Below, piece after piece: positions 35,847 to 44,764 of a stretch of DNA of 64,000 nt (positions within the stretch are counted from its first letter, which is position 1; every line of letters starts with the position of its first letter). This DNA is from Bauldia sp963759235 (GTDB taxonomy: Bacteria > Pseudomonadota > Alphaproteobacteria > Rhizobiales > Kaistiaceae). A model generated the notes under the pieces. That model saw only the letters and a list, made by a program, of their open reading frames with translations. It had not been told where the DNA came from and did not search any database. The translations under genes were made by a program, and so were the position numbers. The stretch lies in assembly GCA_963759235.1 (NCBI GenBank), contig CAVWYO010000008.1, positions 124,001 to 188,000 of the forward strand, written 5' to 3'.

Positions 35847-37394
35847 CTATTCCCACTCGATCGTTCCCGGCGGTTTCGACGTCACGTCGTAGACTACCCG
35901 GTTGACGCCCTTCACCTCGTTGATGATGCGGGTCGCGGTCCGGCCGAGGAAGGCCATGTCGAAGGGGTAGAAATCGGCGGTCATCCCGTCGGTCGAGGTG
36001 ACCGCCCGCAGCGCCAGCACGCGATCATAGGTGCGGCTGTCGCCCATCACGCCGACGGTCTGCACCGGCAGGAGCACCGCGAAGGCCTGCCAGATGGCGT
36101 CGTAGAGGCCGGCCTTGCGGATCTCGTCGAGATAGATCGCATCGGCTTGCCTCAAAATGGCGAGCTTCTCCTCGCTGACCTCGCCGGGGCAGCGGATGGC
36201 GAGCCCCGGCCCGGGGAACGGGTGCCGGTCGACGAAAGCCTCCGGCAGGCCGAGCTCGCGGCCGAGATCGCGCACCTCGTCCTTGAACAGCTCGCGGAGC
36301 GGCTCCAGGAGCTTCAGCCTCATCCGCCCCGGTAGGCCGCCGACATTGTGGTGCGATTTGATGGTCACCGACGGTCCGCCGAGGGCCGAGACGCTTTCGA
36401 TCACGTCCGGATACAGCGTCCCTTGCGCCAGGAAATCGATGGCGCCGAGCCTTGCCGCCTCCGCCTCGAAGACGTCGATGAACAGACCGCCGATGATCTT
36501 CCGCTTCTGCTCCGGCTCGGTGACCCCGGAAAGCGCCGCGAGGAAGCGACCGGCCTCCTTGGCGTGAACCAGCGGGATGTTGTAGTGGCCGCGAAACAAG
36601 TCGACCACCTGCTCGGCTTCCCCTTGGCGGAGCAGTCCGTGATCGACGAACACGCAGGTGAGCTGGTCGCCGATCGCCTCGTGGATGAGGACGGCGGCGA
36701 CCGCCGAATCGACGCCGCCGGAGAGGCCGCAGATGACACGGCCCTTGCCGACCTCGCCGCGGATGCGGGCGATGGCGTGGTCGCGGAACGCCGCCATCGT
36801 CCAGTCGCCGGCGCAGCCGGCGATGTCGCGGGCGAAGCGCGCGAGCAGCCTGGCCCCGTCCGGGGTATGGACCACCTCGGGGTGAAACTGGATCGCATAG
36901 AACTTGCGTTGCTCGTCGGCGATCATGGCGAAGGGAGCGTTCTCCGAGGTGCCGACCACCGCGAATCCGGCGGGCAGGACCGTCACCCGGTCGCCGTGGC
37001 TCATCCACACCTGATGCCGCTCGCCGACCCGCCAGACACCGTCGAACAGCGCCGCCGGCCGGATGATCTCGACGAAGGCGCGGCCGAACTCGCGATTGTG
37101 CTCGGCCTCGACCTTGCCGCCGAGCTGGTGGGCCATCGCCTGCTCGCCGTAACAGATGCCGAGCACCGGGAGCCCCGCCCCATAGACCGCCGCCGGCGGC
37201 AGCGGCGACCCGTCGTCGAGCACCGAGGCGGGTCCGCCCGAAAAAATCAGCCCCTTCGGCTTGAGGCGCGCCATCGCCTCCTCCGCCTTGTCGAACGGCG
37301 CGATCTCGGAATAGACGCCGGCCTCGCGCACCCGGCGCGCAATGAGCTGGGTAACCTGGCTGCCGAAATCGACGATGAGGATGGTGTCGGTCAT
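35847..37394 (-). CDS. guaA: GMP synthase (glutamine-hydrolysing)
   Basis: A 515-residue enzyme converting XMP to GMP. The class I amidotransferase nucleophile is in LGICYGEQAMAHQLGG near residue 81, and the ATP-pyrophosphatase motif is GLSGGVDSAV near 232. The dimerisation domain ends with RTATRIINEVKGVNRVVYDVTSKPPGTIEWE-like sequence, here noted only by its final PPGTIEWE. The start MTDTILIVDFGSQVTQL is chosen over an upstream in-frame extension. Its partner guaB lies about 6 kb away on the same strand, separated by other genes. Confidence 0.97.
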   Translation of the reverse strand: MTDTILIVDFGSQVTQLIARRVREAGVYSEIAPFDKAEEAMARLKPKGLIFSGGPASVLDDGSPLPPAAVYGAGLPVLGICYGEQAMAHQLGGKVEAEHNREFGRAFVEIIRPAALFDGVWRVGERHQVWMSHGDRVTVLPAGFAVVGTSENAPFAMIADEQRKFYAIQFHPEVVHTPDGARLLARFARDIAGCAGDWTMAAFRDHAIARIRGEVGKGRVICGLSGGVDSAVAAVLIHEAIGDQLTCVFVDHGLLRQGEAEQVVDLFRGHYNIPLVHAKEAGRFLAALSGVTEPEQKRKIIGGLFIDVFEAEAARLGAIDFLAQGTLYPDVIESVSALGGPSVTIKSHHNVGGLPGRMRLKLLEPLRELFKDEVRDLGRELGLPEAFVDRHPFPGPGLAIRCPGEVSEEKLAILRQADAIYLDEIRKAGLYDAIWQAFAVLLPVQTVGVMGDSRTYDRVLALRAVTSTDGMTADFYPFDMAFLGRTATRIINEVKGVNRVVYDVTSKPPGTIEWE

Positions 37395-37486
37395 GAATCG
37401 CCCAGCTTGGGATCGCCCGTCTGACAGCGGTGACCCCCACCGGGTTAGGCAACGACGACCGAGTTGGCAAGCCAAAGCCGAGGGCT

Positions 37487-37510
37487 GGCCGGCGAGAGTC
37501 CTCGCCGGCC
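37487..37510 (-). terminator. GC-rich hairpin downstream of the sigma factor gene
   Basis: GGCCGGCGAG and CTCGCCGGCC form a perfect 10-bp stem with a 4-nt loop. It lies between the end of the ECF sigma gene and the start of guaA. A following T-rich run is only weak (ctttgg), so termination is likely but not certain. Confidence 0.45.
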
Positions 37511-37633
37511 GCTATCCGGTCGGTTTGCGGCCACCGATCTTATGCATCCCCGACCCGGAAGGAAGTCTGGGCACGAGCCCTGGGGAAAACATCGGCTCCG
37601 CGAGGGGGCCGTTCGGGCCTGGCTGCCGGAGGT

Positions 37634-38914
37634 TCAATCCCGCAACATTGCCTGGCGCCGTTGGAGGAAGCGGCGGACAGCAGGGTCGCGCTCGAGGCCG
37701 ATTGCGATCCCATACGCCTGCCGGGCCTCCTCGTACGCGCCGGCCTTGGCCAGAAGTTCCGCGCGCGCCGCCCAATAGGGCTGATATTCGGCGAGGCGCG
37801 CATCGGCGGCAACCGCGTCTATCGCTTCGAGGGCGGCCGCGGCGCCATGCAGCTCGGCGATGGCGAGGGCGCGATTGATGACCACCACCGGCGAGCCGGA
37901 GAGCGCCAGCAGCGCGTCGTAGAGCTGCACCACCGCCGCCCAATTGGCCTGACCGGTCCGGCAGCGATGGACATGCGCCGACTGCAGCGCGCCTTCGAGC
38001 TGATAGCGGCCGATGGATTGGTGAGCGCTGGCGCTGAGGAGCAGCGCCTCGGCCCGATCGATCATCCTGGAATCCCACAGCGCCGGATTCTGGTCGGCAA
38101 GCGGCACATAGTCGCCGTCCGCGGTTCGGCGGGCGCCGCGCCGGGCTTCGGCGTGAAGCATCAGGGCCAAAAGGCCGAGCGCCTCCGGCGCGTCCGGCAG
38201 CAGTTCGGCCACGAGCCCGGCCAGAAACAGGGCTTCCTCGGTCAGCTCACGCCGGGCGGCATCGGCTCCGCCGGGGTCGGTCCAACCTTCCGCGAAGGCG
38301 GCGTAGATGGCGTCCAGCACGGCCCCGAGCCGGCCGGGTAGCTCGTCACGCTCGGGAACGCTGAACGGAATGCCGGCTTCCCGGATTTTGGTCTTGGCCC
38401 GGACCAGCCGCTTGCCCATGGCCGCCGGCGACATGAGGAATGCCGAGGCGATTGTCTTCGCATCCAGCCCGAGCACCACCTGCAGCATCAACGGCGCCCG
38501 GATGCCGGCGTCGAGGGCCGGATGGGCACAGGCGAACATCAAAGCGAGACGATGGTCGGGGATTTCCGCGTCCGGCACGTCGTTCAATTCCTCTGCGAGC
38601 AATGCCAGCTCGGTGGCCGCGTTGTCGTGGGTTGCCCGCCGCCGAACCAGATCGATCACCTTTCGGCGGGCAACCGTCAAAAGCCAGGCTTCCGGGTTCG
38701 ACGGGCAACCATGCAGGGGCCAATCCTTCAGCGCCGAAGCGAAGGCCTCAGACAATGCGTCTTCGGCGGCGGCCACGTCCCGCGTTTGGGCGGCGAGGAA
38801 GGCGACGAGCTTGCCGTAGCTGCGGCGGGCGACGGTGTCCGCCGTGCTATGCGCCTGTCCGTCGTCTTCCGGGGAGTTCGGACGTTCGCGCTCGGAGTGG
38901 CTCGTGCGAGACAT
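37634..38914 (-). CDS. ECF sigma factor with C-terminal TPR-like extension (ECF42 type)
   Basis: A 426-residue protein. Region sigma2 is seen as YGKLVAFLAAQTRDVAAAEDALSEAFASAL..., sigma4 as KTIASAFLMSPAAMGKRLVRAK, and beyond residue about 175 a long helical repeat domain follows (DUF6596/COG4941 pattern). These sigma factors occur beside genes for YCII/DGPF-domain proteins, as here, and form the ECF42 group without a classical anti-sigma factor. The ATG at 38914 is chosen; a GTG at 38935 is an alternative. The activating signal is unknown. Confidence 0.85.
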   Translation of the reverse strand: MSRTSHSERERPNSPEDDGQAHSTADTVARRSYGKLVAFLAAQTRDVAAAEDALSEAFASALKDWPLHGCPSNPEAWLLTVARRKVIDLVRRRATHDNAATELALLAEELNDVPDAEIPDHRLALMFACAHPALDAGIRAPLMLQVVLGLDAKTIASAFLMSPAAMGKRLVRAKTKIREAGIPFSVPERDELPGRLGAVLDAIYAAFAEGWTDPGGADAARRELTEEALFLAGLVAELLPDAPEALGLLALMLHAEARRGARRTADGDYVPLADQNPALWDSRMIDRAEALLLSASAHQSIGRYQLEGALQSAHVHRCRTGQANWAAVVQLYDALLALSGSPVVVINRALAIAELHGAAAALEAIDAVAADARLAEYQPYWAARAELLAKAGAYEEARQAYGIAIGLERDPAVRRFLQRRQAMLRD

Positions 38915-39012
38915 CGATGCGATCCCAGCCCTCACGCGCCCCGTGCGCGGACCTCGTCAGGCCATCGGCCCGTAACCCAGGACGTCATGCTCCCGAATGG
39001 GCCCTCGCCGGT

Positions 39013-39366
39013 TCAGCTCGGCATTGCCCAGAGCGGGCGGACCTCGACGACACCGTGGCCCGAGGCCGGGCAGCGGGCCGCCCACGAGATCGCGGCGTCG
39101 ATGTCGGGTACGTCGATGATGAAGTAGCCGCCGAACTGTTCCTTCGAATCCGCATAGGGGCCGTCGAGCACCTGCGGCTTGCCGTTCGCCGTCCGCACCG
39201 TCGTCGCGGCCGAACTCGGCCCGAGGCGGTTGCTGCCCTTGTGGATGCCCGCCTTCGTCAAAGCTTCCGTATACGCCATATAGGCCGCAGCCCCCTGCTC
39301 CTGTTCGGCCTTGGTCAGCCGCGACCAGCCGTCCTCCTGCACATAGGTCATCAGCATGTATTGCAT
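39013..39366 (-). CDS. YCII-related (DGPF domain) protein
   Basis: A 117-residue protein with the family features MQYMLMTYVQEDGW, LDGPYADSKEQFGGYFIIDV and a C-terminal VEVRPLW. The DGPF/DGPY motif is near residue 68. It lies 98 nt upstream of the ECF sigma gene on the same strand, the standard ECF42 pairing. It is thought to be a target or modulator of that sigma factor; the exact function is unknown. Confidence 0.85.
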   Translation of the reverse strand: MQYMLMTYVQEDGWSRLTKAEQEQGAAAYMAYTEALTKAGIHKGSNRLGPSSAATTVRTANGKPQVLDGPYADSKEQFGGYFIIDVPDIDAAISWAARCPASGHGVVEVRPLWAMPS

Positions 39367-39505
39367 CTTTGGCTCTCCATGATGGCTCGTGGGCGGGCAC
39401 CGCGCTCCGCCGACACGATGACGTGCGAACCCTCACGATTTGGACAGCCGCAATTCGACGGCGGCTGCCGAAAGGCAAAGCACACGGCTTCCGGCGGCCG
39501 GCGCG

Positions 39506-39784
39506 TCATGCAAAGGCGACGACCGCCCCCACGAACAGCACGGCGAAAACCACCGGAAATGCAAGCGCGAGCGTCAGCGCGAGCCGCGGCGCTCGCCCCG
39601 TCAGGGCGAGCACGAGGGCGGGCAGGCCGGTCGCAAGCAGAAGCGCTGTGACCGCGAGCCCGGCGGCGTTGTCGAGGCCCTTCGTCGCCGGATCGGACCC
39701 CGACAGAAATGTCGCGACGGCCACCAACAACCATCCGACGACGTCGACAGATGCAACGGCGATCGTGACCGTCCGGATGTTCAT
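39506..39784 (-). CDS. Small three-helix membrane protein
   Basis: A 92-residue hydrophobic protein with three predicted transmembrane segments (about 8-28, 40-62 and 68-91) and no recognised family. It is upstream of the YCII and sigma genes in the same direction, 139 nt away, so it could belong to that regulon. The hydrophobic pattern and typical codon use support it being real. Confidence 0.55.
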   Translation of the reverse strand: MNIRTVTIAVASVDVVGWLLVAVATFLSGSDPATKGLDNAAGLAVTALLLATGLPALVLALTGRAPRLALTLALAFPVVFAVLFVGAVVAFA

Positions 39785-39919
39785 GCGCGCGCCCCACCGC
39801 CAATCTGTCCGTTCCCGGATTCGAAATCCAGAGGTACACTGAGCGTGCCGACCGGCCTACCATGAGCAGGCAATCTCGATCATCAGGTGCCGCGGGACTA
39901 ACCGCAGGGGAGTACGATC

Positions 39920-41026
39920 ATGCCCACCCAGAACACATACGTCTACAACACCATCATCCCGGGAATCGACTATACTGGGACCGGACAGTCATGGACGATA
40001 GCCGACGGGATTTTCGTCGGCTCGCACGACGTTTCAGCCGTGAATAGTACGTTCAACGGAAGCAAACTTATCAACAAGGGTGACGTCTATTCTTTTAATA
40101 TCGATGGCGTTCATTTTACAGGGGACAATAGTTCTATCGTCAACAAGGCAAGTGCCAGCATTTTCGGGGTCACCGGCATAGCCGTTGGCAGGACAGGTGC
40201 CGTCAACACTACCATCACGAACGACGGAAGTGTCTTCGGTTTTGGCAGCTCGGGCGTATCAGTCAACGATATATCGAATTTCGTTCTGCACAACCATGGC
40301 GAGATCTTTGGACACATTGACGGCCTTACCTTGAGTTCGACTTCCGTTGGCGTGACGGGACCGATGATCGACAATTCCGGGCTGATCCGCTCCGATGAGG
40401 TCGGCATTTTGGTCGCCACCGGTGGGGTCACGACGACCATCGTCAACAAGGCCGGCGGCACGATCGAGGGAAACGTCGTCTCCATCGAGACCAAGGGTGG
40501 GGGAATTCTCTCGCTCGACAACAAGGGCAAGGTGAAGGGCGATATTCTGACCGCCACGCTCAACGCGCATGACAAGGTCGTCAACGAGGGTACGATCAAG
40601 GGCGAGGTGCATCTCGGCTCCGGCAACGACTACTACAAGAACGCCGGCGGCAAGGCCGGCAAGATTTTCGGCGGAGACGGCAAGGATAAGCTGATCTGCG
40701 GCCCGAGCACCGACAAGCTCGTCTTCGACACCGGGTTCAGCGCGACCAATGTCGATACGGTCAAACACTTCACCCCGGGAAAGGACGAATTCTTCCTCGA
40801 CCAGTCGATCTTCGCCGCGCTCACCGGGCCGGGAACCCTCAAAGGCACGGAGTTCCACATCGGCGGCCACGCAGCCGACACCGACGATTTCATCATCTAC
40901 AACAAGAACACCGGCGCGCTCTCCTATGACGCCGACGGCACCAATCCCGCCAAAATCCAGGTCCAGTTCGCCCAACTCGACAAGCACCTGAACCTGCACC
41001 ACAGTGACTTCATCGTGTTTGCCTGA
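39920..41026 (+). CDS. RTX-like secreted protein with hemolysin-type C-terminus
   Basis: A 368-residue protein without a signal peptide. Residues about 45-240 are made of irregular N-x-G/I repeats (VNKASASIFG, ITNDGSVFGFG, VVNEGTIKG) that suggest a right-handed beta-helix. Around 235-265 one calcium-binding RTX-like stretch is seen (GSGNDYYKN, GGDGKDKLICG). The C-terminus, DTVKHFTPGKDEFFLD followed by TGALSYDADGTN and a short hydrophobic end, is the pattern of type I-secreted proteins. No secretion genes are nearby. The first half is visibly more AT-rich than the neighbours, which may indicate transfer. The role could be adhesion or surface coat, but this is a guess. Confidence 0.75.
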   Translation: MPTQNTYVYNTIIPGIDYTGTGQSWTIADGIFVGSHDVSAVNSTFNGSKLINKGDVYSFNIDGVHFTGDNSSIVNKASASIFGVTGIAVGRTGAVNTTITNDGSVFGFGSSGVSVNDISNFVLHNHGEIFGHIDGLTLSSTSVGVTGPMIDNSGLIRSDEVGILVATGGVTTTIVNKAGGTIEGNVVSIETKGGGILSLDNKGKVKGDILTATLNAHDKVVNEGTIKGEVHLGSGNDYYKNAGGKAGKIFGGDGKDKLICGPSTDKLVFDTGFSATNVDTVKHFTPGKDEFFLDQSIFAALTGPGTLKGTEFHIGGHAADTDDFIIYNKNTGALSYDADGTNPAKIQVQFAQLDKHLNLHHSDFIVFA

Positions 41027-41112
41027 GGCCGACGAAGGAGCCGAGCCGATGGTTGCCGGGCGCGACCGAGACGTGGCAGGGGCAAAGGTGATAACGGTCG
41101 GAAAACGCTCAT

Positions 41113-41775
41113 TCATTTCTGGCCGGGACGGAAGCGCCCTTCGCTCACATGCCGCGCCAGGTCGTCGAGAGTGAGCGCCAGCTTCTCGTCGAGGATGTGG
41201 AGGAACTCGAGCCAGTCGTGAAGGCCGGTCAGGTCGCTGCGGCCGTCGCTGATGCCGCGGAGCCCGATCATCGGTACTCCGAAGCTGCGGGCGGCGCGGA
41301 ACACGCTGTAGGTCTCCATGTCGACCATATCCGCTGCGATCGCGTCGTAGCCGGCGCCTGAAATGATGTCGGCGCCGGTCGAGATCGAGGCCGCCGGCAC
41401 GTCGGGGATGCGGTCGGCGATCGGGATCACCGCCGGCTCGTCGATGAACGGCGTCACCCCTTTCGCGAAGCCGAGCGGTGAGGCGTCCATGTCGCGATAG
41501 GCGACGCTTGCGACCTGGTAGATGCCGGCGTGATCGAGCTTCGCCGACCCGGCGGTCCCCAGCGAGCAGACCAGGCCGGGTAGTGCCCCGACCCGGTCGA
41601 GTTCGCCCAGCGCCGCCGCCGCGCCGACCGCCGCCTCGACCGGACCGACGCCGGTGATCACCGGCTTGATGCGGCGCTTCAGGTGCTCGCCGTACTCCAT
41701 CTCGGTCGCCATGACGAACAGCACCGAGAGGTCGCCAAAGCGCGACAGATCGGGCGGCGAGGCATTTTCCACCAT
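41113..41775 (-). CDS. 5'-methylthioadenosine/S-adenosylhomocysteine nucleosidase family protein
   Basis: A 220-residue PNP/UDP-superfamily protein. It has VMATEMEYG near the N-terminus, GVGPVEAAVGAAAAL (phosphate/purine region), GTAGSAKL and the ribose-contacting MVDMETYSVFRAA. The catalytic aspartate of MTAN would be in GISDGRSDL. MTAN splits MTA and SAH in methyl-group recycling. Related nucleosidases act on other purines or futalosine, so the substrate is not fixed. It ends 6 nt from the rsmB end on the same strand, suggesting co-transcription. Confidence 0.8.
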   Translation of the reverse strand: MVENASPPDLSRFGDLSVLFVMATEMEYGEHLKRRIKPVITGVGPVEAAVGAAAALGELDRVGALPGLVCSLGTAGSAKLDHAGIYQVASVAYRDMDASPLGFAKGVTPFIDEPAVIPIADRIPDVPAASISTGADIISGAGYDAIAADMVDMETYSVFRAARSFGVPMIGLRGISDGRSDLTGLHDWLEFLHILDEKLALTLDDLARHVSEGRFRPGQK

Positions 41776-41781
41776 GATGGA

Positions 41782-43080
41782 TCATCCTTTCCTGAGCATG
41801 CCGACGAAGAAGCCGTCCGTGCCGGTCCGGCGCGGCGTCAGCACGATGCCGGTCGGCGTGGCAAGGCCCGCTTCGAGGAGCCGGGTCGCAGCCTCGGCCG
41901 GCAGGGCGTTCGCCACCATATCCCGCGGCGCAACCGCGACAAGCTGGGGATGCCCAACAGCGAAAGCCGCGATGCGGTCGTCGTTCTCGTCGGGCAACAC
42001 CGAGCAGGTCGCGTAGATCAGCCGACCGCCGGGCTTGAGGTATCGAGCCGCGGCAACGAGCAGCGCCTCCTGTTCGGCAAGCCGCTCGCCGAGCGCCCTC
42101 TCGGTCAGCCGCCACTTGGCGTCGGGCCGGCGTCGCCAGACGCCGGTGCCGGTGCACGGCGCGTCGATGAGGACGGCATCCATCCGGCCTTCGAGGTCGC
42201 CGAGGGGTGTCTCAGCGGGACGGACCTGGACGTTGCGTGTCGCGGCCCGTTTCAGCCGTTCAAAGATCGGCGCAAGACGCGTCCGGTCGCCGTCCGTGGC
42301 GAAGATCTGGCCCTTGTTCTCCATCGCCGCCGCCAGCGCCAGCGTCTTGCCGCCGGCGCCCGCACAAAGGTCGAGCACCTGCTCCCCCGGCTTGGCGCCG
42401 ACCATCAGCGCGGCAAGCTGGCTTCCCTCGTCCTGGATATCGAACCAGCCCTTCTGGAAGGCCGGCTCGACCTGGACGTTGGGGTGCCGGCCCTCGCCTT
42501 CGGTCGGGGCGATGCGGAGGCCGTCCGGCGAATAGATCGTCTCTATCGCGGCAAACCGCGCCAGCGCCTTCGCGACCTTGTCTCGGTTCGCCTTGAGGCG
42601 ATTCACGCGCATATCGAGCGGCGGCCGCAAGGCGAGCGCCGCGCCTTCCGTCACCCAATCATCGCCGAAGGCTCGGGCGAAGCGCGGCGCCAGCCATTCG
42701 GGAATGTCGGCGCGGACATGGGGCGGCGCCGCGTCGAGCTCGGCCCCGTCAACCCGCACGATCTCCGCATCGGTCAACGGCGCCGGCGCATGGGGATCGC
42801 CGGCGATCATCGCCGCCAGCTTCGGCCCGCCATACCCCCATCGCCAACCGACCGTGCCGAGCACCAGGGCGCGCGGGCTCCCGTCGCCCATCGTCCACGC
42901 CGCCGAAAGGCGCCAGCGCAGCGCGTCGTAGACGATGTTGCCGATCGCCGAGCGGTCCTTCGAGCCGGCGAAGCGGTGGGAAACGCCCCAGTCCTTCAGC
43001 GCTTCGGCGACCGGCCGGTGGCGGGCCTCGATGTCGGCAAGGGTCTCGATCGCAGCCGCCAGCCGCGCTGCCGGGGTCAT
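41782..43080 (-). CDS. rsmB: 16S rRNA cytosine-5 methyltransferase RsmB family
   Basis: A 432-residue RsmB/NOP-family m5C methyltransferase. An N-terminal RNA-binding domain (about 1-140) precedes the Rossmann core: SAM motif VLDLCAGAGGKTLALAA, VLIDAPCTGTGVWRRRPD with one catalytic cysteine and YATCSVLPDEND with the other. RsmB methylates C967 in E. coli 16S rRNA. Alphaproteobacterial relatives may target another cytosine. It follows guaB by 9 nt in the same direction. Confidence 0.85.
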   Translation of the reverse strand: MTPAARLAAAIETLADIEARHRPVAEALKDWGVSHRFAGSKDRSAIGNIVYDALRWRLSAAWTMGDGSPRALVLGTVGWRWGYGGPKLAAMIAGDPHAPAPLTDAEIVRVDGAELDAAPPHVRADIPEWLAPRFARAFGDDWVTEGAALALRPPLDMRVNRLKANRDKVAKALARFAAIETIYSPDGLRIAPTEGEGRHPNVQVEPAFQKGWFDIQDEGSQLAALMVGAKPGEQVLDLCAGAGGKTLALAAAMENKGQIFATDGDRTRLAPIFERLKRAATRNVQVRPAETPLGDLEGRMDAVLIDAPCTGTGVWRRRPDAKWRLTERALGERLAEQEALLVAAARYLKPGGRLIYATCSVLPDENDDRIAAFAVGHPQLVAVAPRDMVANALPAEAATRLLEAGLATPTGIVLTPRRTGTDGFFVGMLRKG

Positions 43081-43089
43081 GGCCCGTCG

Positions 43090-44580
43090 CTACCGCACGC
43101 CCGGATAGTTCGGGCTTTCGCGCGTGATGGTGACGTCGTGGACGTGGCTCTCGCTGAGCGCGGCCCCGGAGATGCGGATGAAGCGCGCCTTTTCGCGGAG
43201 TTCGGCGAGATTGGCGGCGCCGACATAGCCCATCGCCGCGCGGAGACCCCCGGCAAGCTGGTGAAGGACGCCGGCGGCCGGTCCCTTGAACGGCACCTGC
43301 CCCTCAATACCCTCCGGCACGAGCTTCAGCGTATCGCTCACCTCGGCCTGGAAATAGCGGTCGGCCGAGCCGCGCGCCATCGCGCCGATCGAGCCCATGC
43401 CGCGATAGGATTTGTATGACCGGCCCTGGTGGAGATAGACCTCGCCGGGGCTTTCGTCGGTGCCGGCAAGCAAGGCGCCGATCATCGCCGACGACGCCCC
43501 GGCGGCGAGCGCCTTGGCAAGATCGCCGGAGAATTTGATCCCGCCGTCGGCAATCACCGGGATATCCGCCTTTCCCGCGGCCTCGGCGGCATCGGTCACC
43601 GCGGTCAATTGCGGCACGCCGACGCCGGCGACGATCCGGGTGGTGCAGATCGACCCCGGGCCGATGCCGACCTTGACCGCATCGGCGCCGGCGTCGATCA
43701 GCGCCTTGGCGCCGTCGGCGGTGGCGATGTTGCCGGCAATCACCTGGACCCGGTTCGACAGCGCCTTGACCCGCCGCACCGCCTCCAGCACGCGTTCCGA
43801 GTGGCCGTGGGCGGTGTCGATGACCACCAGGTCGCATTCGGCATCGATCAGCCGCTCGGCGCGCTCAATCCCTTTGTCGCCGACCGTCGAGGCGGCGGCG
43901 ACGCGAAGCCGCCCCTGCTCGTCCTTGGTGGCGTTCGGGTTGAGCTGGCTCTTCTCGATGTCCTTGACGGTGACCAGACCGACGCAGCGGTAGTCGTCAT
44001 CGACGACCACCAGCTTCTCGATGCGGTGCTGATGGAGAAGCCGCTTGGCCTCGTCCTGGTCGACGGACTCGGTGACGGTGACCAGATTGTCGCGAGTCAT
44101 CAGTTCGGCCACGCGCTGCGACGGATCGGAGGCGAAGCGGACGTCCCGGTTGGTGAGGATGCCGACCAGACGCCCAGGGCTCGAGCCGTCCTCGACCACC
44201 GGAATGCCGGAGATGTTGTACCGCTCCATCAACGCCAGAGCCTCGGCAAGCGTCGCCCCAGGGTGGATGGTCACCGGGTTGACCACCATGCCGGATTCGA
44301 ACTTCTTGACCTGGCGGACCTGCTCGGCCTGCTCTTCCGGCGAAAGGTTGCGGTGGATGACGCCGAGGCCTCCGGCCTGCGCCATGGCGATCGCCAGCCG
44401 CGCCTCGGTGACGGTGTCCATCGCGGCGGAAATAATGGGCAGGTTGAGGAGGATCGAGCGGGTGAGCCGGGTCCGGATATCGGTCTCGGCGGGAAGCACC
44501 GTCGAATAGCCCGGCGCCAGCAATACATCGTCAAAGGCCAGCGCCTCGCGGCCCAAAGAGGTTTCGACAAGAATGGCCAT
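43090..44580 (-). CDS. guaB: IMP dehydrogenase
   Basis: A 496-residue enzyme oxidising IMP to XMP, the committed step to GMP. The catalytic cysteine is in GPGSICTTRIVAGVG near residue 310, and two CBS domains are inserted at about 95-215. The ATG at 44580 has a taggag site with 6-nt spacing. An upstream in-frame TTG lacks this support. Together with guaA about 6 kb away it supplies guanine nucleotides. Confidence 0.97.
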   Translation of the reverse strand: MAILVETSLGREALAFDDVLLAPGYSTVLPAETDIRTRLTRSILLNLPIISAAMDTVTEARLAIAMAQAGGLGVIHRNLSPEEQAEQVRQVKKFESGMVVNPVTIHPGATLAEALALMERYNISGIPVVEDGSSPGRLVGILTNRDVRFASDPSQRVAELMTRDNLVTVTESVDQDEAKRLLHQHRIEKLVVVDDDYRCVGLVTVKDIEKSQLNPNATKDEQGRLRVAAASTVGDKGIERAERLIDAECDLVVIDTAHGHSERVLEAVRRVKALSNRVQVIAGNIATADGAKALIDAGADAVKVGIGPGSICTTRIVAGVGVPQLTAVTDAAEAAGKADIPVIADGGIKFSGDLAKALAAGASSAMIGALLAGTDESPGEVYLHQGRSYKSYRGMGSIGAMARGSADRYFQAEVSDTLKLVPEGIEGQVPFKGPAAGVLHQLAGGLRAAMGYVGAANLAELREKARFIRISGAALSESHVHDVTITRESPNYPGVR

Positions 44581-44708
44581 CGCCAACTCCTAGGTAGGCT
44601 GGCGCCGCCGGCCGGAAAGGGTCGGGCTGCGGTGCGGAGCTCAGGTGGAATGAGTTGGCGCGGGTGACTAACACGTCCGGGTCGATTCGGCAAAACGTAA
44701 GAGAAATG

Positions 44709-44734
44709 GGAAGGGCGGGATCGCTCCCGCCCTT
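44709..44734 (-). terminator. Rho-independent terminator of the EF-hand gene
   Basis: An 11-bp perfect stem (GAAGGGCGGGA / TCCCGCCCTTC) with a TCGC loop lies 30 nt after the stop of the minus-strand EF-hand gene. On that strand a T-rich run follows. This is the clearest terminator in the window. Confidence 0.8.
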
Positions 44735-44764
44735 CGATATGCCGCCCTCATTGCCGGTCGGCCG

